Source of the DNA: Curtobacterium sp. 9128
GTDB lineage: Bacteria; Actinomycetota; Actinomycetes; Actinomycetales; Microbacteriaceae
Reading direction: 5' to 3'
Length of the DNA stretch: 64,000 bases
Assembly: GCF_900086645.1 (NCBI RefSeq)
Contig: NZ_LT576451.1
Location: 3,720,001-3,784,000 of the forward strand
The notes under the pieces are model-generated. The model was not told the origin of the DNA, did not search any database, and worked only from the letters and a program-made list of their open reading frames with translations. The position numbers and the translations under genes are program-made. Positions 27,005-34,740 of the stretch are shown piece by piece (the first letter of the stretch is position 1; each line of letters opens with the position of its first letter).

Positions 27005-27163
27005 GGATTCCTCCTGAGCGCATGAACTGGAACGGTCCGCAGACCTCCGCAACGCTGCGACGCGGGCCGCATCCGAGCGTAGTGCGCTCCGGGACGGCGC
27101 GTGCACCGCACGGTCAGGCCTGTGGAGAACGACGGGAGGCCCGGGTCGGGTGACCGGCGCGGC

Positions 27164-28156
27164 TCACGTGAGCAGGGCCTCCAGGATGTCCGCGACCGGC
27201 CGGTCGGCCGCCGCCCGCCAGGACCGACCCGCCCACAAGTGGAGCGCATGCGGATCGCCCGCGGCGGCGGCCGCCGTGCGGATCGGCTTCGTGAGGTGGT
27301 GCAGGGCCGGGTACCCGAGCGGCGCGTCCTCGTGCTCGCGGACGAAGCGGTTCACGAGTGCCCGTGCCGGACGTCCGGTGAACGCCCTGGTCAGCGCGGT
27401 CCGGTCGAAGACCGGGTCGGCGAGGGCCTCGCGGTGGGTCTGGTTCGTCCCTGCCTCGTCGGCGCGGAGCACGAGGGTGCCGACCATCGCGGCACCTGCC
27501 CCGGCGAGGCGGACGGCCTCGACGTCTGCGGCTCCCCCGATGCCGCCCGCAGCGATGACGGGCAGGTCGACCGCTCGACGGACGGCCCGGACCAGCTCCG
27601 GCAGCGGTTCCCACAGCGGCTCGGCGGCCGGGTCGAGCACGGCGGAGTGTCCGCCGGCCGCCTCGCCCTGCACGACCAGGACGTCGACACCGCGTTCCGC
27701 TGCGGCGAGTGCCTCGGCCCGGTTCGTCACGGACTGCATCGTGATGGTCTCGCGCTTCCGGAACTCCCACACCAGGTCGGCGTCCGGCAGCCCGAACGTG
27801 AAGGACACGACCGGCACCGGGTCGTCGAGGAGCAGCGCCACCTTGTCCGCCCAGGCGTCGTCGTCCTCGCGCTTGTCCGGGAGCCCCTCGACCCCGAGGG
27901 CATCGCGGTACCGGTCGTACGCCGCGTCGGTGATCGGGACCGGGTTGGGCGCGAAGAGGTTCACCCCGAAGTGCTCGGTGGCGTCCCGGACCTCGGCGAT
28001 CTGCGCGGCGAGGTCGTCGACGGTGCGGTACCCGGCGGCGAGCTGCGCGAAGTGACCGGCACGGGCGGCGGCGACCACCAGCGCCGGGGTCGTCGGACCG
28101 CCCGCCATCGGGGCGACGTGCACGGGGGTACGGAGCGGGGCGGGGAGGTCGGTCAC
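27164..28156 (-). CDS. Nitronate monooxygenase family protein
   Basis: A 330-residue FMN-dependent TIM-barrel protein of the 2-nitropropane dioxygenase family, which oxidises alkyl nitronates. GTG at 28156 begins VTDLPAPLRTPVHVAPMAGG. FMN-binding loops include QGEAAGGHS and GGIGGAADVEAVRLAGAGAA. It is a single gene, in the same direction as rimK upstream with a 46-base gap. The family also contains enoyl reductases (FabK), but the sequence around HS and the lack of an adjacent fab locus favour nitronate oxidation. Confidence 0.88.
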   Translation of the reverse strand: MTDLPAPLRTPVHVAPMAGGPTTPALVVAAARAGHFAQLAAGYRTVDDLAAQIAEVRDATEHFGVNLFAPNPVPITDAAYDRYRDALGVEGLPDKREDDDAWADKVALLLDDPVPVVSFTFGLPDADLVWEFRKRETITMQSVTNRAEALAAAERGVDVLVVQGEAAGGHSAVLDPAAEPLWEPLPELVRAVRRAVDLPVIAAGGIGGAADVEAVRLAGAGAAMVGTLVLRADEAGTNQTHREALADPVFDRTALTRAFTGRPARALVNRFVREHEDAPLGYPALHHLTKPIRTAAAAAGDPHALHLWAGRSWRAAADRPVADILEALLT

Positions 28157-28202
28157 CCCTCGATCCTGCACCGCTCTCCCCGCCCCCGATGCGTACACGG
28201 CG

Positions 28203-29393
28203 TCACTGCTCGGGCAGGGGCTCCTTCGGGAGCTTCCGGAGCTTGGCGCGGCGCTTCCGGCGCTCCGGGATCATCGACCGCATCTCCTCGAGCTTGCCGA
28301 AGCAGAGCAACCGGTCGCCCGGCTCGAGTGCGACGCCGCTGCGCGGGTTCGGGATGACGTTCGACCCGCGGTGCAGGGTGAGGACCGTGATGTCGCGGTC
28401 CCAGAGCCCGGAGTCCTTGATGGTCTTGCCCACCAGGTCGGCGTTGGTGTGCACGAGGAGTTCGGCCACGCCGTAACCGGTCGACACCGACAGGCGCTGG
28501 CGGACGTCGATCTCGGGGAAGGCGACCTGGTTCGCGATGAAGTCGATGATCGCGCCGGCGATGTCCAGCCCGGTCGCCCGCTCGATGCCCTCGAGCCCCG
28601 GGGACGAGTTGACCTCCATCACGAGGGGCCCGTCGTTGCCCTCGAGCATGTCGACGCCGGCGACGCGGAGTCCCATGATCTGCGCCGAGCGGACCGCCGC
28701 CTCTTCGTACTCCGGGGTCAGCGTGACCTGCTCGACGGTGCCCCCGCGGTGCACGTTCGACCGGAACTCGTCGCCGCTCGCACTCCGGCGCATCGCGGCC
28801 ACGACGCGGTCGCCGACGACGAGCGCGCGGATGTCCTTGCCGCGGCTCTCCGAGATGAAGCTCTGGATGAGGACGTTCTGCTTCGTGGAGTGCAGCGTCT
28901 CGACGATCGACTCGGCGACCTTCGCCTCCGGCGCCAGGATGACGCCGATGCCCTGCGTGCCCTCCAGGAGCTTGATCACGACGGGCGCTCCACCGACGCG
29001 CTCGATCGCACCGCGGACGTCGGCCCGACCGGCGACGAACGTGGTGGCCGGCATACCGATGTCGTGGCGGGACAGGATCTGGTTCGCGCGGAGCTTGTCG
29101 CGGGAGTTCGTGATGCCGTTCGCGGTGTTCGGCGTGTACACGTCCATCTGCTCGAACTGCCGGACGACCGCGGTGCCGTAGTACGTGATCGAGTTCCCGA
29201 TGCGGGGCAGGATCGCGTCGTAGTCCGAGAGCAGCTTGCCGCGGTACTGCAGGTCGGGCGCGTCCCCGGTCAGGTCGATCGCGAAGCGCAGGGTGTTGAG
29301 GACCTTCACCTCGTGCCCACGGTCGAGCGCTGCCGCCCGGAGCCGCTGCGTCGAGTACGCCTGCGGGGCGCGCGAGAGGATGGCGAGTTTCAT
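28203..29393 (-). CDS. rimK: RimK-type ATP-grasp ligase with C-terminal RCK_C domain
   Basis: A 396-residue protein. Residues 1-290 form an ATP-grasp alpha-L-glutamate ligase like RimK, which adds glutamates to ribosomal protein S6 or a similar C-terminus. Visible are MKLAILSRAP, PRIGNSITYYG, VIKLLEGTQGIGV, SFISESRGKDIRALVVGD and the metal site VMEVNSSPGLEGIE. Residues about 310-385 form a TrkA-C/RCK_C ligand-binding domain (LVGKTIKDSGLWDRDITVL then EPGDRLLCFG), an unusual addition that may sense a small ligand. The start at 29393 was chosen because MKLAILSR is the family N-terminus. It is divergent from the retropepsin-like gene at 29489. Confidence 0.92.
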   Translation of the reverse strand: MKLAILSRAPQAYSTQRLRAAALDRGHEVKVLNTLRFAIDLTGDAPDLQYRGKLLSDYDAILPRIGNSITYYGTAVVRQFEQMDVYTPNTANGITNSRDKLRANQILSRHDIGMPATTFVAGRADVRGAIERVGGAPVVIKLLEGTQGIGVILAPEAKVAESIVETLHSTKQNVLIQSFISESRGKDIRALVVGDRVVAAMRRSASGDEFRSNVHRGGTVEQVTLTPEYEEAAVRSAQIMGLRVAGVDMLEGNDGPLVMEVNSSPGLEGIERATGLDIAGAIIDFIANQVAFPEIDVRQRLSVSTGYGVAELLVHTNADLVGKTIKDSGLWDRDITVLTLHRGSNVIPNPRSGVALEPGDRLLCFGKLEEMRSMIPERRKRRAKLRKLPKEPLPEQ

Positions 29394-29488
29394 CGAGGAG
29401 GCTCCGCGGGTTCTGGGGTGGCGACGGCGACGCTCCATGCTGTCAGACGGAGCACACGCTCCGCGCGCCGTCCTGCCAGGATGGGGAC

Positions 29489-29971
29489 ATGGCCGACGAC
29501 CCGAAGCCCACCCGTCGCGGGCCGATCGTCTCCGGGTGGCGTGAGTGGGCGGCACTGCCAGACCTCGACATCCCGTGGATCAAGGTCAAGCTCGACACCG
29601 GCGCGCGGACCTCCGCCCTGCACGCGTTCGACCTCGAAGAGCTCCCGGGCGATCGGGTCCGCTTCTCGGTGCACCCGTGGCAGGACTCCGACGCCGACCC
29701 GCAGACCGTCGAGTGCGACGTCCACGACCGCCGGGTGATCCGCAGTTCCTCCGGGCACACGCAGGAGCGCATCGTCGTGCGCATGGCGATCGAGCTCGCC
29801 GGTCGCTCCGTGGACGCCGAGGTGACGCTGAGCAACCGCGACCAGATGGGCTTCCGGATGCTCATCGGCCGGGAGGCGCTGCGACAGGGGTTCGTCGTCG
29901 ACCCCGCCCGGTCGTTCCTCGCTGGACGGGCACCGAAGGAGATCCGCCGGCGCAATCGCGGACGGGTCTGA
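29489..29971 (+). CDS. Retropepsin-like RimB/RimK-associated protease
   Basis: A 160-residue protein of the ATP-dependent zinc protease/RimB family (pepsin-retropepsin fold), with DTGAR at residues 36-40 and GREAL/LIGREALRQGFVVD near the end. In other bacteria such proteins occur with RimK and trim the poly-glutamate tail it adds. It starts 96 bases from the rimK start on the opposite strand. The pairing supports a shared role in glutamate tagging. Confidence 0.85.
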   Translation: MADDPKPTRRGPIVSGWREWAALPDLDIPWIKVKLDTGARTSALHAFDLEELPGDRVRFSVHPWQDSDADPQTVECDVHDRRVIRSSSGHTQERIVVRMAIELAGRSVDAEVTLSNRDQMGFRMLIGREALRQGFVVDPARSFLAGRAPKEIRRRNRGRV

Positions 29972-30058
29972 CGCGTTCCCGACCCGGATGGTCACAGATC
30001 GGTCACGACGCGTCAGGTTCGCGGATTGCTCGACACTTCTGGGGTGAGAGGGGGCACC

Positions 30059-30598
30059 GTGGACCAACCCACCGATGCCGACGCCGCACTGGCACGTCGG
30101 CTCGCACTCGGCGACACCGGAGCGCTGGCCGAGGCGTTCGACCGCTTCGCACCGACACTGACCCGCTACGCATGGGCGCTGGCGGACAGCAAGCAGGACG
30201 TCGAGGAACTCGTGCAGGACACGATGCTCACGCTCTGGCAGAAAGCCGCATCGATCGACCTGCCCACCGGCACACTCCTGCCCTGGCTGCTCGTCGTGTG
30301 CCGCAACCACGCCAGGAACCAAGCCCGTCGCATCGCGAAGAACGCCGGCGACGAACTCCCGCCGGAGCTCGCAGCACCCGCCAGCGAAGACGACGCCCGC
30401 GAACGCCTCCGCTGGGTCCGCGACGAGATCGCCGCGCTCCCAGAGATCGACCGGAAGATCTGCGAACTCTGCCTCCTCCAGGGGCACACCTACTCCGAAG
30501 CCGCCACGATGCTCGGCCTGAGCGTCGGCGCGGTCACCCAGCGGGTCTCACGCTCGCGAGCACGACTCAGGAAGGCGGTGACGCACGATGAACACTGA
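30059..30598 (+). CDS. ECF-type RNA polymerase sigma factor
   Basis: A 179-residue sigma factor. GTG at 30059 follows GAGAGGGGG at good spacing and is preferred over upstream GTG (30044) and TTG (30026). Region 2 (about residues 20-85) has FDRFAPTLTRYAWALADSKQ and the VEELVQDTMLTLWQKA segment. Region 4 (about 120-175) ends in HTYSEAATMLGLSVGAVTQR. The stop overlaps the next gene by 11 bases, the usual sigma/anti-sigma layout. The upstream 87 bases show no obvious ECF autoregulatory promoter. Confidence 0.9.
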   Translation: MDQPTDADAALARRLALGDTGALAEAFDRFAPTLTRYAWALADSKQDVEELVQDTMLTLWQKAASIDLPTGTLLPWLLVVCRNHARNQARRIAKNAGDELPPELAAPASEDDARERLRWVRDEIAALPEIDRKICELCLLQGHTYSEAATMLGLSVGAVTQRVSRSRARLRKAVTHDEH

Positions 30599-31328
30599 AC
30601 CTCCCCAGGGAGACGACCTCCAGCAGATGCTCGTCACGATGAAGCACAACGTCCTCGCCCGCGCCGAACTCGACCGACCGGCACCACGACGCCGCGGACA
30701 CCGCGCCGGCATCGTGATCGGCATCATCGCCGTCCTCGGCATCGGCGTCGGCAGTGGCGCCGTCGCACTCGGCATGGTCCCCCAGCCCTTCACCGCAGCA
30801 CCAGCACCGAGCCCGACCGTCACCGAACCGACCCAGACCCCGACGAAGTCCTCCGCACCCGTCGTCAACGAACCCACCACCACACCCACACCGGCGCAGG
30901 CCGACGGCGTGATCCCGTCGGACTGCCGCGCGCTCGTCCCGGCGGACGACTACGACCGGTTCTTCGGGACGATCCCGCTCCAGGATCCGGCCGGCAGCGA
31001 GTGGGGGGACGACACGGGATTCCCCGCGCCGGACCTGTGGTGCATCTGGAAGGACCCCAGGGCCGACGTCACCGGTCTGGACATCAAGGTCGGCAAGTCG
31101 ACCCCCGAGAACGTCCACGCCGACACCACCCTGCTCGAGCAGGACGGCTGGGTCTGCTCCACGCGTGACGGCGGCAGGTTCTGTCAGCGGACGCAGCAGG
31201 CGGTCCCCTATCCCGTCGACACCACGACGACCTTCTTCATCAAGGGCACCACCTGGGTCGAGATCAACCAGACGAACGTGGCGACGAACGGCCTCCTGCA
31301 GGCCGTGCAGGAACAGGTCTGGGGATGA
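30588..31328 (+). CDS. Single-pass membrane protein, probable anti-sigma factor
   Basis: A 246-residue protein overlapping the sigma-factor gene by 11 bases. It has a short cytoplasmic part (1-39), one membrane helix (about 41-63, GIVIGIIAVLGIGVGSG), a Pro/Thr-rich stretch (70-104) and an external domain with four cysteines (113, 152, 190, 199). The cytoplasmic part lacks the HxxxCxxC zinc motif and is shorter than usual for sigma binding. The anti-sigma role is inferred from position and topology. The external cysteines may form two disulfides. Confidence 0.7.
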   Translation: MNTEPPQGDDLQQMLVTMKHNVLARAELDRPAPRRRGHRAGIVIGIIAVLGIGVGSGAVALGMVPQPFTAAPAPSPTVTEPTQTPTKSSAPVVNEPTTTPTPAQADGVIPSDCRALVPADDYDRFFGTIPLQDPAGSEWGDDTGFPAPDLWCIWKDPRADVTGLDIKVGKSTPENVHADTTLLEQDGWVCSTRDGGRFCQRTQQAVPYPVDTTTTFFIKGTTWVEINQTNVATNGLLQAVQEQVWG

Positions 31329-31335
31329 CTCGCCC

Positions 31336-31376
31336 CGCGTGCACTGACCGGTCGTGGGGGGCGGTCAGTGCACGCG
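31336..31376. terminator. Bidirectional hairpin
   Basis: A perfect 14-bp inverted repeat (31336-31349 with 31363-31376), whose right arm covers the desaturase stop codon, lies between the convergent anti-sigma and desaturase genes. Confidence 0.7.
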
Positions 31377-32444
31377 GAAGCGTTCGACCATCGGACACGC
31401 GAAGGGGTCGGACGCGGACAACCCGACCTCGTTGAGGTACCGGACGACGATCGCGTACGAGTGCACGAGCGTCGTCTCGGTGTAGGGCACGTCCTGCTCG
31501 GCGCAGTACTGCCGGACGAGCTCTCGCGCGGCCCGCAGGTTCGGCCGCGCCATGCTCGGGAACAGGTGGTGCTCGACCTGGTGGTTCAGCCCGCCCATGA
31601 AGTACTCCACCCATCGACCGCCGGTGATGTCGCGGGAGGTCAGCACCTGGCGGGAGAAGAAGTCCACGCGGCGGCCGGCTTCGATGATGGGCATCCCCTT
31701 GTGGTTCGGGGCGAAGGCGATGCCCATGCAGAACCCGAAGACGCCGAGCTGGACGCCGAGGAACGCGAACGCGACGCCGAGCGGCAGGAACCAGAACACG
31801 GCGCCGAAGTACAGGACGAACCGTCCGAGGAAGACCGAGCCCTCCGCCCAGCGCCGCTTGACGCCGTCGCCACCGGTGTAGGTCCGGATCGACTGCCAGT
31901 GCAGGTTGACCCCTTCCACGAGCAGCATCGGGAAGAACGCGTACCCCTGCACCCGCACGAGCACCCTGAGGAACCCGGTGCGGCTCGCGGCGTCCTCCGG
32001 GCGGAACGAGATCGCGTCGAAGGAGATGTCGGGGTCTTTGCCGACGGTGTTCGGGTTCGCGTGGTGCCGGTTGTGCTTGTTGATCCACCACGCGTAGCTC
32101 ACACCGGTCAGGAACGTGCCCGCGTACCGCGCCGCACGGTCATTCCAGGTGTGGGACGCGAAGACCTGCCGGTGCGCGGCCTCGTGCGACAGGAACGCGA
32201 ACTGGGTGAAGACCAGGCCCACAACGCCGGCGACGATCAGCTGCCACCAGGAACCGCCGAGCACGGCGAACGCTCCCCCGGCGACGACCAGCACGGCCGC
32301 GAGGACCCCGATCAGCCCCCAGTACCAACCGGTCCTCCGCGCGAGGAGACCCGCGTCCTTCACGCGAGCCAGCAGCGCCGTGTAGCTGGACGTGCCTCCG
32401 GTCCCCGGGGTGCGACGCCCGGTGGGGATGTACGTGTCTGCCAT
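31365..32444 (-). CDS. Membrane fatty-acid desaturase
   Basis: A 359-residue di-iron desaturase of the acyl-lipid/acyl-CoA type. The three histidine boxes are HEAAH (87-91), HNRHH (124-128) and QVEHH (289-293). A glutamine in the third box is characteristic of front-end and related desaturases, here without a cytochrome b5 domain. There are four to six membrane helices (about 42-80, 110-120, 165-180, 205-245). ATG at 32444 is preceded by AGGAGGCATC. It introduces double bonds into membrane acyl chains and may supply unsaturated chains; positional specificity cannot be read from sequence. Confidence 0.92.
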   Translation of the reverse strand: MADTYIPTGRRTPGTGGTSSYTALLARVKDAGLLARRTGWYWGLIGVLAAVLVVAGGAFAVLGGSWWQLIVAGVVGLVFTQFAFLSHEAAHRQVFASHTWNDRAARYAGTFLTGVSYAWWINKHNRHHANPNTVGKDPDISFDAISFRPEDAASRTGFLRVLVRVQGYAFFPMLLVEGVNLHWQSIRTYTGGDGVKRRWAEGSVFLGRFVLYFGAVFWFLPLGVAFAFLGVQLGVFGFCMGIAFAPNHKGMPIIEAGRRVDFFSRQVLTSRDITGGRWVEYFMGGLNHQVEHHLFPSMARPNLRAARELVRQYCAEQDVPYTETTLVHSYAIVVRYLNEVGLSASDPFACPMVERFRVH

Positions 32445-32526
32445 GATGCCTCCTGGTTCGGCTCCGCTGCCGTAACCAGGGACCAGGGCTACACGCCGGA
32501 TCGTACGCCGACGATCCGTGCGCTCC

Positions 32527-33243
32527 TCAGGGCAGGACCAGCCGCCGCTCGATGATCGCCCGCGCGACGTCGGCCAGCGGCTCCTGGTGCGACCTGGCGT
32601 ACCGGCGGATCAGCGCGAACGACGTCTCCATGTCGACCTGGTGGGTGTGCGCCACGAAGCCCTTCGCCTGCTCGATGACGACCCTGCTGTCCAGCGCGTG
32701 CTGGAGCTGGCGCTGTGCGAGGTCGGCGTGCTCGAGGGTCCGCTGCTGCAGGACGCTGATGGTCGCGACGTCGGTGAGGGCCTGGGCGGCGAGGGCGTCG
32801 TCCGGGTTGAGCTCCCCCTCGGACTCACGGAACAGGTTGAGCGACCCGAGGGTCGTCTCGCGCAGCCGCATCGGGATGGAGAGCACGGACGCGTAGCCGA
32901 ACTGCGCCGAGGCGTTCGCGAACCGCGGCCACCGCTCCTGCATCTCGGCGGGGTTCCGGACCGAGACCTGTCGTCCGGTGGCGAAGCACTCCACGCACGG
33001 CCCCTCGCCGGCGTTGAGCTGCAGCAGCCCGACGAAGCTCGACCGCTCGCTCGTCGACGCCAGGACCTCGAGCTCTTGGTGCTGGTTGACGAGCAGGATC
33101 CCGGCGGCGGACGCGTCGAAGAGGTCCACGACGGTGTCGACGAGGTTCTGCAGGAGTTCGACGACGTCGTAGTCGTCGACGAGGGTGTCGGTGAGCGCGA
33201 CGAACGTCTCGACGAGGCGGTGCTCGCGTGTCGATGCCATCAT
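32527..33243 (-). CDS. GAF-ANTAR regulator 1
   Basis: A 238-residue protein with an N-terminal GAF sensor domain (about 20-170: AGILLVNQHQELEVL, GEGPCVECFATGR, PMRLRETTLGSLNLF). A C-terminal ANTAR RNA-binding domain (about 175-235) has SRVVIEQAKGFVAHTHQVDM and FALIRRYARSH. ANTAR proteins bind paired hairpins in mRNA leaders to prevent termination. Either of two adjacent ATGs (33243 or 33240) may serve; AGGGAG precedes. It is followed, on the transcript, by no other gene and preceded 9 bases upstream by a second GAF-ANTAR gene. Confidence 0.88.
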   Translation of the reverse strand: MMASTREHRLVETFVALTDTLVDDYDVVELLQNLVDTVVDLFDASAAGILLVNQHQELEVLASTSERSSFVGLLQLNAGEGPCVECFATGRQVSVRNPAEMQERWPRFANASAQFGYASVLSIPMRLRETTLGSLNLFRESEGELNPDDALAAQALTDVATISVLQQRTLEHADLAQRQLQHALDSRVVIEQAKGFVAHTHQVDMETSFALIRRYARSHQEPLADVARAIIERRLVLP

Positions 33244-33252
33244 GTGTGCTCC

Positions 33253-33951
33253 CTAGCTCTCGAGACCGTACGGTCGGTCGAGGTCGATGCGTCTGGCGAT
33301 GACGTCGGACGCCACCTCCCGCACGGTCCGCTCGGTGGCGTACGCGTGCGCCTGCAGGACGAGCAGCGCATCCGCGACGGTGACAGCGAGCTGCGCAGCC
33401 ACCATCCCCGTCGCCTGGTGGACCTCTCTCCGCGAGTATCGTCCCTGGTCCATGTCAGCGCGTCCGTCGGACGCCGCGTCGAGGAGGGCTCCGCGCAGGA
33501 CACGCCTGGCCGCCACCTCGGTGAGTTCGACCGCACCACGGATCTGCCCGACGGTGAGCACGTGCTCGCGGTCGACGGACAGGTCGACCGCACCGACGGG
33601 GATGTTCCCGATCCGCATCGGGAACGAGAACACCGCGCCGATGCCGGCGCGGAGCAGCGCCTCCAGCGCTGCGGGCCAGCGGTCACCGGTCGTCGCCGAC
33701 AGGTCCGGCTCGAGCACCGGACGTCGGGTCGCGAGGGACTCCCAGCAGGGCCCCTCGCCGAGGTCGAGCTGGATCTCGTCGACCCGTTCGGCGATCGCGT
33801 CGCTGGCGCACACCGTGGCGGAGCCGAGCGGGTCACCGAGCGTCGAGATGCCGACTCCGGAGACCGGCAGGACGGCGAGGAACGACGGGCAGAGGTCGGC
33901 ACCGTCGGGGGCGGCTTGCATGGAATTCGCGGCGGCGGTGAACTCGCTCAT
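33253..33951 (-). CDS. GAF-ANTAR regulator 2
   Basis: A 232-residue protein with the same GAF plus ANTAR layout: GAF core with GEGPCWESLATRRPV and FSFPMRIGNIPVGAVDL, ANTAR with VHQATGMVAAQLAVTVADAL and RTVREVASDVIARR. The start at 33951 (MSEFTAAAN) is the most plausible. It forms a two-gene unit with regulator 1. The pair is only moderately similar, so it is an old duplication; both keep the Gly-Glu-Gly-Pro-Cys segment. Confidence 0.86.
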   Translation of the reverse strand: MSEFTAAANSMQAAPDGADLCPSFLAVLPVSGVGISTLGDPLGSATVCASDAIAERVDEIQLDLGEGPCWESLATRRPVLEPDLSATTGDRWPAALEALLRAGIGAVFSFPMRIGNIPVGAVDLSVDREHVLTVGQIRGAVELTEVAARRVLRGALLDAASDGRADMDQGRYSRREVHQATGMVAAQLAVTVADALLVLQAHAYATERTVREVASDVIARRIDLDRPYGLES

Positions 33952-34049
33952 CGGGGCCTTCGGTGGAGGTGGACCGTGCTGGACATGAAGCGCTCCTTCG
34001 GCCGCGCGATCGGGCGCCGCGCACGGCACTGTCCGATTCACGCTCCACG

Positions 34050-34631
34050 CTACTCGACCTGGTCGGTACCAGGTGCACGGAGCAGGGCACGGAGCGCGTC
34101 GTCGAGCGGCCCGGCGATCGCCGGGTCCGAGGCGGACGCGAGCGGTTCCACCCGGGTGGACGTCCGGAGCATCGTCATACCGAGCACGACCGACAGGGCG
34201 ATCTCGGCGCGGAGCAGCAGGTCCTCGGTGACGTCGTCGGCGACCACGCCCGCGAGCCGTTCCGCGAAGCGCCGGAGGGTCTCCCGCCGGATCGCGTCAG
34301 CGCCGTCGTCGCCGGACGACCGCAGCAGCAGCATGAGCTGGACGGAGTCGTCGTCGCTCGGCGACCGCACGCTGTGCCCGACGAGCTCGCGCAGCGCGTG
34401 CTCGAGGTCGGTCGGACGGACGACGTCCGGGTCGAGGTCGTGCACCACGCGGTCCAGGCAAGCGCGGAACAGGCCCTCCTTCGACACGAAGTACCGGTTG
34501 ATCAGCGCGACGTTCACCCCGGCGTCCGCCGCGATGTCCCGCACCGTCGTCGCCTTGTACCCGTCGAAGGCGAACCGGCGCCTGGCGGCCTCCACGAGGA
34601 GCCGCCGGGTGGCCGCAGCGTCCTTGCTCAT
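34050..34631 (-). CDS. TetR-family repressor of the adjacent exporter
   Basis: A 193-residue TetR protein with the helix-turn-helix TTVRDIAADAGVNVALINRY at about residues 28-47 and a divergent ligand domain. It starts at 34631 (MSKDAAATRR) and is divergent from the MFS exporter at 34741. The shared 109-base region holds a strong promoter for the exporter and repeated CAACTGTT elements, consistent with control of both genes. Confidence 0.88.
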   Translation of the reverse strand: MSKDAAATRRLLVEAARRRFAFDGYKATTVRDIAADAGVNVALINRYFVSKEGLFRACLDRVVHDLDPDVVRPTDLEHALRELVGHSVRSPSDDDSVQLMLLLRSSGDDGADAIRRETLRRFAERLAGVVADDVTEDLLLRAEIALSVVLGMTMLRTSTRVEPLASASDPAIAGPLDDALRALLRAPGTDQVE

Positions 34632-34665
34632 GGTCGAAGCGTACCGGGACGAGCCCCGATGTAAG

Positions 34666-34719
34666 CAACTGTTGACATCAGGCGACAAGTGCGTACGATC
34701 GTTGAGTCAACAACTGTTT
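34666..34719 (+). promoter_or_regulatory. Promoter and TetR operator candidates
   Basis: TTGACA (34672-34677), a 16-base spacer and TACGAT (34694-34699) form a good promoter for the exporter. CAACTGTTG (34666-34674) overlaps the -35 box, CAACTGTTT (34711-34719) lies after the -10 box, and GTTGAGTCAAC (34701-34711) is a perfect palindrome between them. Confidence 0.7.
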
Positions 34720-34740
34720 ACACGACGAGCACGGAGCACG

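Noticed and set aside
27131..27160. Sequence resembling half of the dispersed palindrome (GACGGGAGGCCCGG) near the start of pgi
   Set aside because: Only one arm is present and the GTGCCAGCTGGCAC core is absent, so it is probably chance in GC-rich DNA.
29972..30058. ECF autoregulatory promoter ahead of the sigma-factor gene
   Set aside because: No GGAAC/CGTC-like pair at proper spacing was found; only a weak GGTCAC direct repeat is present.
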